A DNA stretch of 54,459 bases. Source: Candidatus Harrisonbacteria bacterium RIFCSPLOWO2_01_FULL_44_18. GTDB taxonomy: Bacteria; Patescibacteriota; Minisyncoccia; UBA6257; WO2-44-18. The number at the start of each line of letters is the position of its first letter. The first letter of the stretch is position 1. Both the position numbers and the translations under genes were made by a program. Shown piece after piece: positions 43,992 to 53,490 of this stretch. The stretch is taken from the NCBI GenBank assembly GCA_001817915.1, contig MHJJ01000008.1, positions 1 to 54,459 of the forward strand. The letters run 5' to 3'. Under the pieces are notes generated by a model. The model was not told the origin of the DNA. It did no database searches and saw only the letters and a program-made list of their open reading frames with translations.

Positions 43992-44927
43992 TTAAAGTAT
44001 TTTCCCGTTTACGGAAATTATGACCGTTTTTACTGTGGGGAATTGAAGTAATGTTTCTCTAATTTGAGCAATACGCCCAGTCATACTACAACCATCATCA
44101 TTAGACGCTAAGACGTCATTAAAATCCGCTCTAGCCTCGCCATTCGTAATAGTCAGAGAATTTAATTTAGCGCCAACTGGGATATTACTACTAAATTGCA
44201 ACATTTTTTTATCCGGCCCTTCTAATAATTTATTAATGGCTGCGGTAGCGACTTTTTCTGTTTTAGGAATAATCTTGGGCATTACTATTAAGGCGTTACA
44301 TTCATCGGGCGCCTGTATAAGTTTTTTATACCACGTAAACCATGTTTTGTTGATAAAATAAACTTTAATTTCTACATTTTCATCTGTAATAGTAAAAGAA
44401 ACCTCGTTGCTTTTTTCTGGAATACGCTTCGCATAAACTTTATAAACACCCGGTGTTATTTTTTTTGTCTCGCAGGCGTGTAGTTCTCCAGAATAACTTC
44501 CTATTGTTAAATTGCCCAAGCAGTATGATCGTAAGGTGAAGGTGATGCAGTCCTTTTCGGGTACTTGTTTTTCATCACAAGAACGTTCGCCCCATTTTGA
44601 TGAAACATCTTGTGGTATTTCTAGGCCATCATTCCTTACAAAGTTGACGTCAAAATCGGTTTCAAAACCGGCAAGATTACGCCCCTCAATTCTTACTTTG
44701 GTGCCAATTGGACCAGAGACGGGGGAAATAGAGGTGATAACTGGCAACCCATTAACCCCATCTACATAGGGCGCAACGTTTTCAATTATCGATTCTTGTG
44801 TGATTGGTAGTTCGATTGTTTTATTTTCGACTGGCTCGGGTAATTTTTTGACTAAAGTCATGTATCCAGTTATTCCGATAAATAAAACAATAATAGATAT
44901 TAAAGCTATTTTCAGGTTATTGGTCAT
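43992..44927 (-). CDS. IPT/TIG-like plus GerMN-domain membrane-anchored protein
   Basis: PVITSISPVSGPIGTKVRIEGRNLAG; AINKLLEGPDKK...TITNGEARADFND...QIRETLLQFPTVKTVIISVNGK. Confidence 0.75.
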   Translation of the reverse strand: MTNNLKIALISIIVLFIGITGYMTLVKKLPEPVENKTIELPITQESIIENVAPYVDGVNGLPVITSISPVSGPIGTKVRIEGRNLAGFETDFDVNFVRNDGLEIPQDVSSKWGERSCDEKQVPEKDCITFTLRSYCLGNLTIGSYSGELHACETKKITPGVYKVYAKRIPEKSNEVSFTITDENVEIKVYFINKTWFTWYKKLIQAPDECNALIVMPKIIPKTEKVATAAINKLLEGPDKKMLQFSSNIPVGAKLNSLTITNGEARADFNDVLASNDDGCSMTGRIAQIRETLLQFPTVKTVIISVNGKIL

Positions 44928-45031
44928 AATGGTTTTAATTGATTTATCGCTTGTCTAGACACTTATTAATACAATTGAAGTCTGTGCCCCCACTAGGAAT
45001 CCCGCACTTTGGTCTATTGTAATCACTATCG

Positions 45032-45102
45032 TGCCCCCACTAGGAATCGAACCTAGGTCAACTGCTTAAAAGGCAGCTGCTCTACCATTGAGCTATGGGG
45101 GC
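45032..45102 (-). tRNA. tRNA-Lys (TTT)
   Basis: GCCCCCA-TA-GCTCAATGGTAGAGC...CTTTTAA loop...CCTAGGTTCGATTCCTAG-TGGGGGC. Confidence 0.92.
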
Positions 45103-45149
45103 GCGGTTACTATTATAAATTATAATAAATCAGGCACAAAAGCAAAAGC

Positions 45150-45176
45150 AAAAGCCAACTGCGCGAGTTGGCTTTT
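45150..45176. terminator. Rho-independent terminator
   Basis: AAAAGCCAACT-gcgcg-AGTTGGCTTTT. Confidence 0.8.
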
Positions 45177-45205
45177 ATTTGATTCAATTTGTTTACCAGA
45201 ACAAA

Positions 45206-45448
45206 TTAAGATTTATTTAAAACTACCAAGTCCTTATCTTTTACATAGGTGATGAGGTTTTCCTCGTGGGTGGCGCCTTGGAAAATCCCAAGAATATCAC
45301 GAAGGTCGGCTCCCCATACTAAATACCCGCGGCGAGCAAGAATGAAATAAAGCTTTTCGCCTTGAATTTGTCCACCGTGTTCTTCGAGAATCTGCTTCAA
45401 GATATCCCAAGTCAAATAGCCAGGCGATTTTCCATCGCGCTCTTTCAT
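45206..45448 (-). CDS. Hypothetical protein
   Basis: 80-aa ORF with upstream GGAGGGG SD-like sequence. Confidence 0.5.
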   Translation of the reverse strand: MKERDGKSPGYLTWDILKQILEEHGGQIQGEKLYFILARRGYLVWGADLRDILGIFQGATHEENLITYVKDKDLVVLNKS

Positions 45449-45561
45449 GACCCCTCCTGAGCATATCTAAAATGAACTAAATAAAGATTATCAGCTTTCA
45501 TGGCTATTTGCAACAGATTGTGATAATTTCTTTATAGTCTTTCAAAAACGATAGGTGAAAA

Positions 45562-45786
45562 ATGGCCGCGACCAAGCGCTACAGAGTCTTTTATTTATTG
45601 CTTATTTACGATTCGAGCGGCGAGTGTCAAAAAAACAAAATACGCCAAGACGTTAACGCGGAATCGCCGGAAGAAGCCATCGCAAAAGTCAAACAAGAAC
45701 TGGCAAATATCGCGGATCGCGAAACTTTAGATTTAGGGATAAGCCCTTATGATTTCCAAGACTTTCGCGTTCTACGCATTGCCTAA
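45562..45786 (+). CDS. Hypothetical protein
   Basis: 74-aa ORF followed by an AAGCCCG/CGGGCTT terminator. Confidence 0.55.
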   Translation: MAATKRYRVFYLLLIYDSSGECQKNKIRQDVNAESPEEAIAKVKQELANIADRETLDLGISPYDFQDFRVLRIA

Positions 45787-45832
45787 GCCCGCCTAACCGG
45801 GCTTTATTTTTTAACTCTGATATAATTTAATT

Positions 45833-46594
45833 ATGCCGCCAACAAATATGAAACTTACGGGGCTTTCGGTTGTCGCAACCGCGGCGGCGCTGTTTTTCGG
45901 CTATGCCGTTTTCATATTTAGTCCGCTAAATTTCAAATCTTTGGCGCTGTTGATCGCCGGAGTAATTTTATTTTTAATAATTTTTATCTTTCAAGCTCTG
46001 CTTATCAGAAATCTTTATGTTCAGGCGGGTGTTTGCTTTCTTGAAATGATTGCGATTATAACCCCCTTTTACAAATCCCTGTCTTTATTAACAATCTCCG
46101 CGGCTGCCGCCGTATTTTTTATGTTATTCACGGCTGGCCTTAACGCTAGACGACGTGAAAAAAATACTTTGAAAATAGATTTTCCTTTGATGAGCAAACC
46201 CACCGTTAGCCAAGCCGCGACAGCTTTGATTTTGTTTGGCGTAGCGATTTACGCGGCGTCTTTAAGTTTTCAGGATGTGGTAAATTTCGTGATTAAATCC
46301 GGCGAACCGATTCTCCAAAATTTTACAACCCAATTTATGCCGATAGTCCCAAAAGCGACATTCGCGCAGGCTCAAAATTTAATTTCATCCAAGCTGATGG
46401 AATTGCCCGAAAACATCAAAAAATATATAATTTTGGGTTTCGGCGTGACGGCTTTTTTCACAATTAAATCGTTGTTCTTCATAATAAATTGGCTAGTCGC
46501 AATTTTTTCATCTTTTATCTACAAAATATTATTGGCAACGAAATTTATTAAGGTTGTCCCGGAAGAAACTACAAAAGAAACAATTAGTTTTTAG
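45833..46594 (+). CDS. Hypothetical multi-TM membrane protein
   Basis: Several hydrophobic segments. Confidence 0.6.
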   Translation: MPPTNMKLTGLSVVATAAALFFGYAVFIFSPLNFKSLALLIAGVILFLIIFIFQALLIRNLYVQAGVCFLEMIAIITPFYKSLSLLTISAAAAVFFMLFTAGLNARRREKNTLKIDFPLMSKPTVSQAATALILFGVAIYAASLSFQDVVNFVIKSGEPILQNFTTQFMPIVPKATFAQAQNLISSKLMELPENIKKYIILGFGVTAFFTIKSLFFIINWLVAIFSSFIYKILLATKFIKVVPEETTKETISF

Positions 46595-46749
46595 TTTCAA
46601 GGATTTGTCATCGCCTTCCTTTGTTCGCGGCGATAGCGCTGAAAATAATTCGGATGTGCCTTTTGTAAGGCTTTCGGATACATAAATTTGATATTCTGGC
46701 GATGGTTTACTATAGTTACTCTAGAACATAACGTCGCAGTCCTTTGTAA

Positions 46750-47247
46750 ATGGAGGTCCCGATGAGTAGCAACGATGATGAACGAATTCTGAATGAATTC
46801 AAAAACATCATTCTTCCTCCTCTTGTTTCCGCGTTAGAAAAAGTGAGCGCGGAATTAGCGGCTGGTCCAATCGACAATTTTAGAATCGCGGCAAACTTTT
46901 TGATACAAAAAGCGCTTGAAGGACTTATGAGGGCCGCGCAAACGCAAAAACTCAATGACATTAATGATCGCGTCAGGAGCATAGCCACCGCCTGTATAAT
47001 TTTCGAACTGAATTCAGCGCTTCCGATTGACCATCCTTATATCACGGCTCTGCTTGATATCAAAAAAGAGCCGGGAGGTCTTCATTTTATCTGTCTCCGA
47101 CGGAAACTAATTCCCGGAATGCACGACTGTTTAAGCCGGAATCTTGTACCAATTCTCTTCGTTGATAGCAGAGAAGAATTTGAAAGCGGAAGAATTAAAA
47201 TTACCGACGTACGATTTCCAAACGCGGATCAAGACCTCCTTTCGTAA
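46750..47247 (+). CDS. Hypothetical protein
   Basis: 165-aa ORF with upstream GGAGGTC SD and downstream AATGCCAACC-caaa-AGGTTGGCATT terminator. Confidence 0.6.
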   Translation: MEVPMSSNDDERILNEFKNIILPPLVSALEKVSAELAAGPIDNFRIAANFLIQKALEGLMRAAQTQKLNDINDRVRSIATACIIFELNSALPIDHPYITALLDIKKEPGGLHFICLRRKLIPGMHDCLSRNLVPILFVDSREEFESGRIKITDVRFPNADQDLLS

Positions 47248-47294
47248 ACGGAAATGCCAACCCAAAAGGTTGGCATTTAAATTAGGCTTTTTTT

Positions 47295-47329
47295 CAACAA
47301 CATCCTTACATTCTCAAGTTTGTAAGGAT
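47295..47329. repeat. 35-bp direct repeat/terminator hairpin, copy 1
   Basis: CAACAACATCCTTACATTCTCAAGTTTGTAAGGAT. Confidence 0.9.
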
Positions 47330-47352
47330 ATTGTTATTGCCCGTGGCATTTT

Positions 47353-47922
47353 TTACATTTTTTCCCGCAATCCCCGCAATGTCCCCCATACTTCCAATTG
47401 CCGCGCCCATTGTTCCAAGTAATGCCAATCCAAATTTTCACCCGATATTTTAATAATTGATTCCACGTCTTCCAATTGGCGAGAGGATAATGATTCTTGA
47501 TACCAAAGCAATTTGCTTAAAATAAGATCTTCTGGAGATATAAAATAAACTTTTTGGCCGCTGATAGTTTTAGATTTACGGCGTTGAAATTTCAGCCGTG
47601 TAAATTCATCGTCCGGACCGACTATAAAATCAATTTTCAGGCCGGTGCTCGCATCAATGAAATTAAATTCCCGCTTTGATTTGATCGCCTGTCTTGCCAT
47701 GTCCTCGTCTATATAACTGGCCTTGGAAAGCGCGCGCAATGCTTTAATTAAATCATTTACCTGCCGCTCAATCAATTGAATCACGATATCTATATCAAAA
47801 GTAGCGCGCGGCCGTCCCCATACGGAAACCGCGAAACCGCCGGTAACAAAATACCTGATTTTCAACTTTTCCAAGACAGCGGCTATATTAACGAGAAGCT
47901 CTTCCGGACTTTCTATTTTCAT
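47353..47922 (-). CDS. Nucleotidyltransferase (AbiEii/MNT-like)
   Basis: YFVTGGFAVSVWGRPRATFDIDIVIQL; DLILSKLLWYQESLSSRQLEDVESIIK. Confidence 0.82.
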   Translation of the reverse strand: MKIESPEELLVNIAAVLEKLKIRYFVTGGFAVSVWGRPRATFDIDIVIQLIERQVNDLIKALRALSKASYIDEDMARQAIKSKREFNFIDASTGLKIDFIVGPDDEFTRLKFQRRKSKTISGQKVYFISPEDLILSKLLWYQESLSSRQLEDVESIIKISGENLDWHYLEQWARQLEVWGTLRGLREKM

Positions 47923-48049
47923 TAAGTTGATTGAGCTTTACGCAGAGAGCTGATACCGCTCCGGTTAATTGAATCTTTTTCTCCGCGGGCATTTTTCGGA
48001 AAATTTCATCCTGAATATCCTGCGTGGATTTTTTATGGGTCTTTTTCAT
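47888..48049 (-). CDS. Small 53-aa partner ORF upstream of the nucleotidyltransferase (antitoxin-like candidate; absent from the ORF track)
   Basis: Hand translation MKKTHKKSTQDIQDEIFRKMPAEKKIQLTGAVSALCVKLNQLNENRKSGRASR; overlaps the nucleotidyltransferase start by 35 nt. Confidence 0.6.
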   Translation of the reverse strand: MKKTHKKSTQDIQDEIFRKMPAEKKIQLTGAVSALCVKLNQLNENRKSGRASR

Positions 48050-48124
48050 AATTTTATTATATCACGCGACTATTTCCTATAGCGCTTCGCCCCATGCCCC
48101 GTGGCACCCTTTTATACTTCTTAC

Positions 48125-48159
48125 CAACAACATCCTTACATTCTCAAGTTTGTAAGGAT
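48125..48159. repeat. 35-bp direct repeat/terminator hairpin, copy 2
   Basis: Identical 35 nt to 47295-47329. Confidence 0.9.
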
Positions 48160-48182
48160 GTTTTTATTTCTCATGACGCTTT

Positions 48183-49334
48183 TTACGATTCTTCTTTTAG
48201 TTGCTCCAGCAATTTTTTGGCTTTTTCGCTAAGTTTTTTTGGAGTTTTGATTTCAAGTTCAACTAATAACCTGCCCCGCTTGCCCTGAACCATGCCAAAA
48301 GGTCCGTAACTGCCGAGCCGCGGCATACCCCCTCCGACAATAATTATTTTATCCTTTAGGTTAAAACCCTTGGGAATTTCAACATCAATTTCCTTGCCGT
48401 CGATAGTCGCGATTTTTATTTTTTTATCCAATAAAACATCGATTAAGTTCACTTCCTTTTGAACAATTAAATCATCCTCGAGCCGCTTAAACACCGGATG
48501 CGGTTTTATTTTGACGCGAAGATAAAGATCGCCAGCCGCGGCGCCTCGCTCCCCTTTTTCGCCGGCTTTAGGAATTTTTATCAGTTGACCGTCATGAACG
48601 CCGGCAACAATATCCACGCCCACTTTATTTTCGCCGGTTACTCTCCCCAATCCGGAACAGGCGCCACAAGTTTTGTTGGGTAATTGCCCGACGCCCTTAC
48701 ACTGACCGCAAGCGCGAATCTGCGAAAAACTGCCGAAAATAGTACTGCGTGATTCTCTAATTTCTCCTTGGCCGCCGCACATCAAACAATTTTTAAAACC
48801 CTCGTTGGGAAAATAACCCAATCCCGAACATTTTTGGCAGGCAATTAAAGTCTTGTATTTTATTTCTTTGTGGACGCCGGCGAACACTTCTTCCAAAGTA
48901 ATTTCCTGAACTAATTCAAGATCCGAACCGCGCGTGTAGCTTTTTCTTTTCTGTCTCACTCCCATTCCCTCAAAAAAAGCGTCAAAAATATCGCCGATAT
49001 TGCCCATATCTTCGAAATTACGGGAATCCCAGCCGGAAGCCGATCCGTCTCCGGCGGAAAAACCTCCAAAATCCCGACCGGAGAATGGCCCGCCTTGGCC
49101 GAATGGACTATCCCCGCCTCCGGCGGAAAACACCCGCCCGAATCTGTCATATTGCGCCCGCTTTTCTTTATTGGAAAGCACTTGATAGGCCTCGTTGATT
49201 TCTTTAAATTTTTTTTCGTCGCCGCCTTTCTTATCCGGATGATGCTGATGCGCCAATTTACGATAAGCTTTCTTAATATCGTCTTCCTGGGCGTCTCTAG
49301 AAACACCTAGTATGTGGTAATAATCTTTGCTCAT
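48183..49334 (-). CDS. dnaJ: Chaperone DnaJ
   Basis: J domain [24 protein letters not shown]; four CxxCxG-type motifs. Confidence 0.95.
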   Translation of the reverse strand: MSKDYYHILGVSRDAQEDDIKKAYRKLAHQHHPDKKGGDEKKFKEINEAYQVLSNKEKRAQYDRFGRVFSAGGGDSPFGQGGPFSGRDFGGFSAGDGSASGWDSRNFEDMGNIGDIFDAFFEGMGVRQKRKSYTRGSDLELVQEITLEEVFAGVHKEIKYKTLIACQKCSGLGYFPNEGFKNCLMCGGQGEIRESRSTIFGSFSQIRACGQCKGVGQLPNKTCGACSGLGRVTGENKVGVDIVAGVHDGQLIKIPKAGEKGERGAAAGDLYLRVKIKPHPVFKRLEDDLIVQKEVNLIDVLLDKKIKIATIDGKEIDVEIPKGFNLKDKIIIVGGGMPRLGSYGPFGMVQGKRGRLLVELEIKTPKKLSEKAKKLLEQLKEES

Positions 49335-49343
49335 AATATATAA

Positions 49344-51218
49344 TTATGCCTCTTTTTTATCTTCTTTATCTTCGCTTCCAGATTTATACATCTCTTTTCC
49401 GATTTTTTGCAGCTCGGCTGAAAGTTCGGAAATCGCCGATTTTATCGCGCTTAAGTCCTGCCCGTCTTTTACCGATTTTAACGCGTCAACTTTTTTATTT
49501 ACCGCTTCCTTGATATCTGCCGGAACTTTACCTTGCCCTGAGCCCGTCGAAGGGTCCGCGGCGTCTTTCAAGGATTTTTCAGTTGCGTAAATCAAATTCT
49601 CCGCTTGATTGCGAGCCTCAACTAATTCCTTTTTGCGGCGATCTTCATCGGCATGAACAACCGCTTCTTGTTTTAATTTCTCCACCTCCTCTTTTGATAA
49701 GGCAGTGGTGGCTTCAACTCGCACCGACTGGCTTCGATTGGTCGCCTTATCTTTGGCCGAAACATTCAAAATGCCATTAGCGTCTATGTCAAAAATAACT
49801 TCAACTTGCGGCATGCCTCGCGGCGCCGGAGGAAGGCCGTCCAGCATAAATCGCGCCAAGGTTTTGTTGTCAGACGCCATTTCCCGCTCTCCCTGTAAAA
49901 CATGGATTTCCACCGAAGTTTGATTATCGGCGGCGGTTGAAAAAACTTGAGACTTCGCCGTCGGGATCGTGGTATTTTTTTCTATCAATTTGGTAAATAC
50001 GCCGCCCAAAGTTTCAATGCCCAAAGAAAGCGGCGTAACATCCAAAAGCAAAATGTCTTTTACTTCTCCTTGCAATATGCCGGCTTGAATCGCCGCGCCC
50101 AGCGCCACCACTTCGTCCGGATTAAGATTTTTATGCGGTTCTTTGCCGAAATATTTTTTAACCGCGTCCTGCATTGCCGGCATTCTGGTTTGTCCGCCGA
50201 CTAAAATAATCTCGTTAATGTCTTTTACGGCAAAACTGGCCTCTTTAATGGTCTGATCTAAAATCTTAACGGAATGATTAATTAAATCGCCTACTAATTC
50301 CTCCAATTTAGAGCGGTTGAATTTCATCAAAAAATGTCTCGGTCCGGCGGCGTCCGAAGTTATGTAGGGCAAGTTAATCTCCGTCTCAAAAGCCGTGGAA
50401 AGTTCGTGTTTGGCTCGCTCTGCCGCTTCTTTCAAGCGCTGCAGCGCGAGCGCGTCCTTCGCGAGATCAACGCCTTCCAACTTTTTATATTCATTTACCA
50501 GATATTCAATAATTTTTTTATCAAAATCGTCGCCTCCCAAATGAGTGTCGCCGCCGGTGGCTTTTACTTCCACCGTGTCATCGCCGACTTCCAAAACTGA
50601 AACATCAAAAGTGCCGCCGCCAAAATCATAAACAACTATCCGTTCATCTTTTTTCTTATTCAAGCCATAGGCAAGCGCCGCGGCAGTCGGCTCGTTTAAA
50701 ATCCTCCTGACTTTAAGACCGGCGATTTCTCCGGCAGTTTTAGTGGCCTGCCGCTGACTGTCATCAAAATAAGCCGGCACCGTGATAACCGCCTCTTCTA
50801 TTTTTTCGCCAAGTTTAGCTTCGGCGTCGGTTTTTAATTTTGCCAAAATCATCGCCGAAATTTCTTCCGGCTTGTACCACTTATCGCCTCCGCCCGGAAC
50901 GCCCATTTTCACCTCCACGCCGCCAGTTGAAGATTCACGAATATCATAAGGCAGCCACTTTTTATCGTGCTGAACTTCTTTGTCCGTGAATTTGCGGCCA
51001 ATCAGACGCTTAACGGAAAAAATGGTGTTTTTCGGATTAGTAATCGCCTGACGTTTCGCCAAAAGCCCGACTAATTTTTCACCTGATTTGCTAACCGCCG
51101 CTATGGAAGGAGTAATTCTCATTCCTTCGGCATTTTCTAAAATGCGCGGCGCGCCTCCCTCTATAATGGCGGTCTCCGAATAAGTTGTGCCTAAATCAAT
51201 GCCTATAATTTTGCTCAT
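49344..51218 (-). CDS. dnaK: Chaperone DnaK
   Basis: [52 protein letters not shown]. Confidence 0.97.
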   Translation of the reverse strand: MSKIIGIDLGTTYSETAIIEGGAPRILENAEGMRITPSIAAVSKSGEKLVGLLAKRQAITNPKNTIFSVKRLIGRKFTDKEVQHDKKWLPYDIRESSTGGVEVKMGVPGGGDKWYKPEEISAMILAKLKTDAEAKLGEKIEEAVITVPAYFDDSQRQATKTAGEIAGLKVRRILNEPTAAALAYGLNKKKDERIVVYDFGGGTFDVSVLEVGDDTVEVKATGGDTHLGGDDFDKKIIEYLVNEYKKLEGVDLAKDALALQRLKEAAERAKHELSTAFETEINLPYITSDAAGPRHFLMKFNRSKLEELVGDLINHSVKILDQTIKEASFAVKDINEIILVGGQTRMPAMQDAVKKYFGKEPHKNLNPDEVVALGAAIQAGILQGEVKDILLLDVTPLSLGIETLGGVFTKLIEKNTTIPTAKSQVFSTAADNQTSVEIHVLQGEREMASDNKTLARFMLDGLPPAPRGMPQVEVIFDIDANGILNVSAKDKATNRSQSVRVEATTALSKEEVEKLKQEAVVHADEDRRKKELVEARNQAENLIYATEKSLKDAADPSTGSGQGKVPADIKEAVNKKVDALKSVKDGQDLSAIKSAISELSAELQKIGKEMYKSGSEDKEDKKEA

Positions 51219-51319
51219 GTTTTTAATACTTCACCAATATACGAATCAAGCGCGAATATACTAATATAATAAATTCGTATATTTGTATATTGGCGCTGGA
51301 TTAGCCATATTAGTGGAGT

Positions 51320-51817
51320 TTATTTACTTTTTGTTATTTTTACTCTTGCTGGCCTAATAACTCGACCATTTAATGAATATCCTCGTTCGACTTCTTCAAT
51401 AATGGTTCCGACCGGCTTATCCGATTCCACTTCGCTGATCGCTTCGTGTAGCGTCGGGTCAAATTTTTGACCGACTGGAATCATTATTTTCTCTAATCCT
51501 CGTTTTCGCAGAACATCCTCCAATTGATTGCGGATAAGATATATTCCTTTTTCCACCTCTTTTCCTAAAACAACGATAGCCAAATCAAAACTATCCAAAA
51601 CCGTAATTAAATCTCGAACCAAATCCCAATTAGCAAATTTAATCGCCTCTTCAAAACGTTTCGCCTCGTCTTTTTGATAATTTATGAAATCGGCTTTGGC
51701 TCTTTTCCAGCCGTTCAAATACTCATCTTTTTCAACTTCGCACTTCTTCAATTTTTCGACGAGTTTCTTCGCCTCGTCAACTTCTTCTAATTTTTTAACT
51801 TCTTCTTGGTTAGACAT
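51320..51817 (-). CDS. grpE: Nucleotide exchange factor GrpE
   Basis: GWKRAKADFINYQKDEAKR; VGQKFDPTLHEAISEVESD; GYSLNGRVIRPARVKI. Confidence 0.93.
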   Translation of the reverse strand: MSNQEEVKKLEEVDEAKKLVEKLKKCEVEKDEYLNGWKRAKADFINYQKDEAKRFEEAIKFANWDLVRDLITVLDSFDLAIVVLGKEVEKGIYLIRNQLEDVLRKRGLEKIMIPVGQKFDPTLHEAISEVESDKPVGTIIEEVERGYSLNGRVIRPARVKITKSK

Positions 51818-52538
51818 CGCACAATTTTTTTCTTAATGCCCTGAAGGTCGCGATATTTTTTTTATAATCCATCCTCTTTGATCCGACGGCCATCAGCAAA
51901 AACCGGCCGCTGCCGTTATCAATCTCGTAACAATCGGCTATTACTGCTAAATGCCGACTGCGAGTAACAGGACTTTTTTTACCGATAAAAACCGCCGGCG
52001 CCATATTTAGACGCTCCGCGAATCTTTTCAACTTTCGCGCCCTTTCCTCTATATCTTCAAAATCTTTTGCCACCTCGTAGAAATCCGCCTTAGAATTCAA
52101 ATCTAAGCTCGCAAAAAGATTATCCAAGCCGCTTTTGTACACGCCATTTTCCGAAAACTGGTAGCCAATAGTCAGCAATCGCAGTTGATCGGAAAAATCC
52201 CGGATAAAATCGTCTAACGCGCCTTCCAAAAAATTATCCGCTAAATTCTCCAAAAGGTTTACCGTTTGGGACGCTCGATCCGGCAATTCGTTAACCAATT
52301 GGTTAACAAAAAATTCGTAACCTCTGTCTGTCGGCACTCGCCCGCCGGAAGTATGCGGTTGCGTCAAAAAACCATCCTCGGTTAAATGATTCAGTTCTGC
52401 TCGAATTGTCGCCGGCTTAACGCCAAAATCGCCTTTTTCAAAAAGCAATTCCGAGCTCACCGGCTTTCCAAAGCGTATAAACTCTTTTATTGCCGATTCT
52501 AAAACTGTCGCGGTTCTCTGACGCATTATCCAAAGCAT
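51810..52538 (-). CDS. hrcA: Heat-inducible transcription repressor HrcA
   Basis: GVKPATIRAELNHLTEDGFLTQPHTSGGRVPTDRGYEFFV; start placed at MLWIMRQRT, downstream of CIRCE. Confidence 0.92.
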   Translation of the reverse strand: MLWIMRQRTATVLESAIKEFIRFGKPVSSELLFEKGDFGVKPATIRAELNHLTEDGFLTQPHTSGGRVPTDRGYEFFVNQLVNELPDRASQTVNLLENLADNFLEGALDDFIRDFSDQLRLLTIGYQFSENGVYKSGLDNLFASLDLNSKADFYEVAKDFEDIEERARKLKRFAERLNMAPAVFIGKKSPVTRSRHLAVIADCYEIDNGSGRFLLMAVGSKRMDYKKNIATFRALRKKLCDV

Positions 52539-52544
52539 AGAAGA

Positions 52545-52571
52545 TTGGCACTCTCCTGTCAAGAGTGCCAA
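52545..52571. promoter_or_regulatory. CIRCE operator
   Basis: TTGGCACTC-N9-GAGTGCCAA directly upstream of hrcA. Confidence 0.92.
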
Positions 52572-52847
52572 ATTTTAACATGCACACTTTCGATTAGTTT
52601 GATTTTTAACGATTGAATGCGAGGTGTTTATTTCTGCTCACTACTATCTTGTAAGATAGTGATAAGATGGCGATGTTTGGAGTATTTGTTTATGTTTACT
52701 ACTATCTCACGAGATAGTGGTGGATGCGAAATAATATGATTTCACGTGATAGCGATGTACAATTAGCGCGAAAAATCCGCTGCGTTTATTGTCCAGGTTC
52801 AAACACATAGGTAACACCTATGTAGTGAACCAGGACGAGCAGAGCCC

Positions 52848-52875
52848 TTGACAAACCTATTAGGTGTGCTATACT
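52848..52875 (+). promoter_or_regulatory. Sigma-70-type promoter with an embedded dyad
   Basis: TTGACA-N16-TATACT; spacer contains ACCTATTAGGT. Confidence 0.75.
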
Positions 52876-52923
52876 ATTATTTAGTGCATTCAAGGATTTG
52901 AGGGCCCCTTTTTGGAGACAGCG

Positions 52924-53079
52924 ATGAAAGGCTGGAAGGCAACAAAACATCGTAGCCATGTCGGCGCGCGTCGTATTTACAAAAGCCGTTGGCTCGAAGA
53001 TTGGCTTGAGAGAAGGACCAAAAAACTGCGCATAGAGTTGGGAATTTCCCAACCCAGGAATGGCTCAAATAAGAAGTGA
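52924..53079 (+). CDS. Small basic 51-aa protein (absent from the ORF track)
   Basis: GGAGACAGCG-ATG; MKGWKATKHRSHVGARRIYKSRWLEDWLERRTKKLRIELGISQPRNGSNKK; terminator follows. Confidence 0.65.
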   Translation: MKGWKATKHRSHVGARRIYKSRWLEDWLERRTKKLRIELGISQPRNGSNKK

Positions 53080-53112
53080 AAGACTGGCGAATAGCCGGTC
53101 TTCTTTTTTTTG
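53080..53112 (+). terminator. Rho-independent terminator
   Basis: AAGACTGGC-gaata-GCCGGTCTTCTTTTTTTT. Confidence 0.85.
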
Positions 53113-53211
53113 CGTGACATCTACTGATTTGCGATGTTGCTAGGGGGCACTATCATATATGATAGCACTGGCGACCCAACGAGGTTAAACCTCGATAGAA
53201 TTAAAATTCAG

Positions 53212-53240
53212 TTGACGAATTATTACCAATCTAGTATACT
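53212..53240 (+). promoter_or_regulatory. Sigma-70-type promoter
   Basis: TTGACG-N17-TATACT. Confidence 0.75.
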
Positions 53241-53490
53241 AATCTAAACCTGAGGCATACTCAGGCAGTCCTTTGAAAGGAGAAAAAACAACATCCGAAT
53301 AGCGGTATCCGAATGCCTTACAAAAGGCACATCCAAATAATCTTGTCCCCTTTTTGTAGATTCGGATTATTATTTGTAGTTTTGGATCGGTCACTAACAA
53401 AAGGCCCATCCGAATGAACATAAAATAGACAAGAGTTAGTTAGTTGATAGCTTCAGGAAGCCTGAACAGAAAGACAGAAAGGAGGACGCC

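Noticed and set aside
52644-52760. CRISPR array
   Set aside because: Only three or four short, non-identical dyads with irregular spacing; no conserved ~30-nt repeat with spacers and no cas genes.
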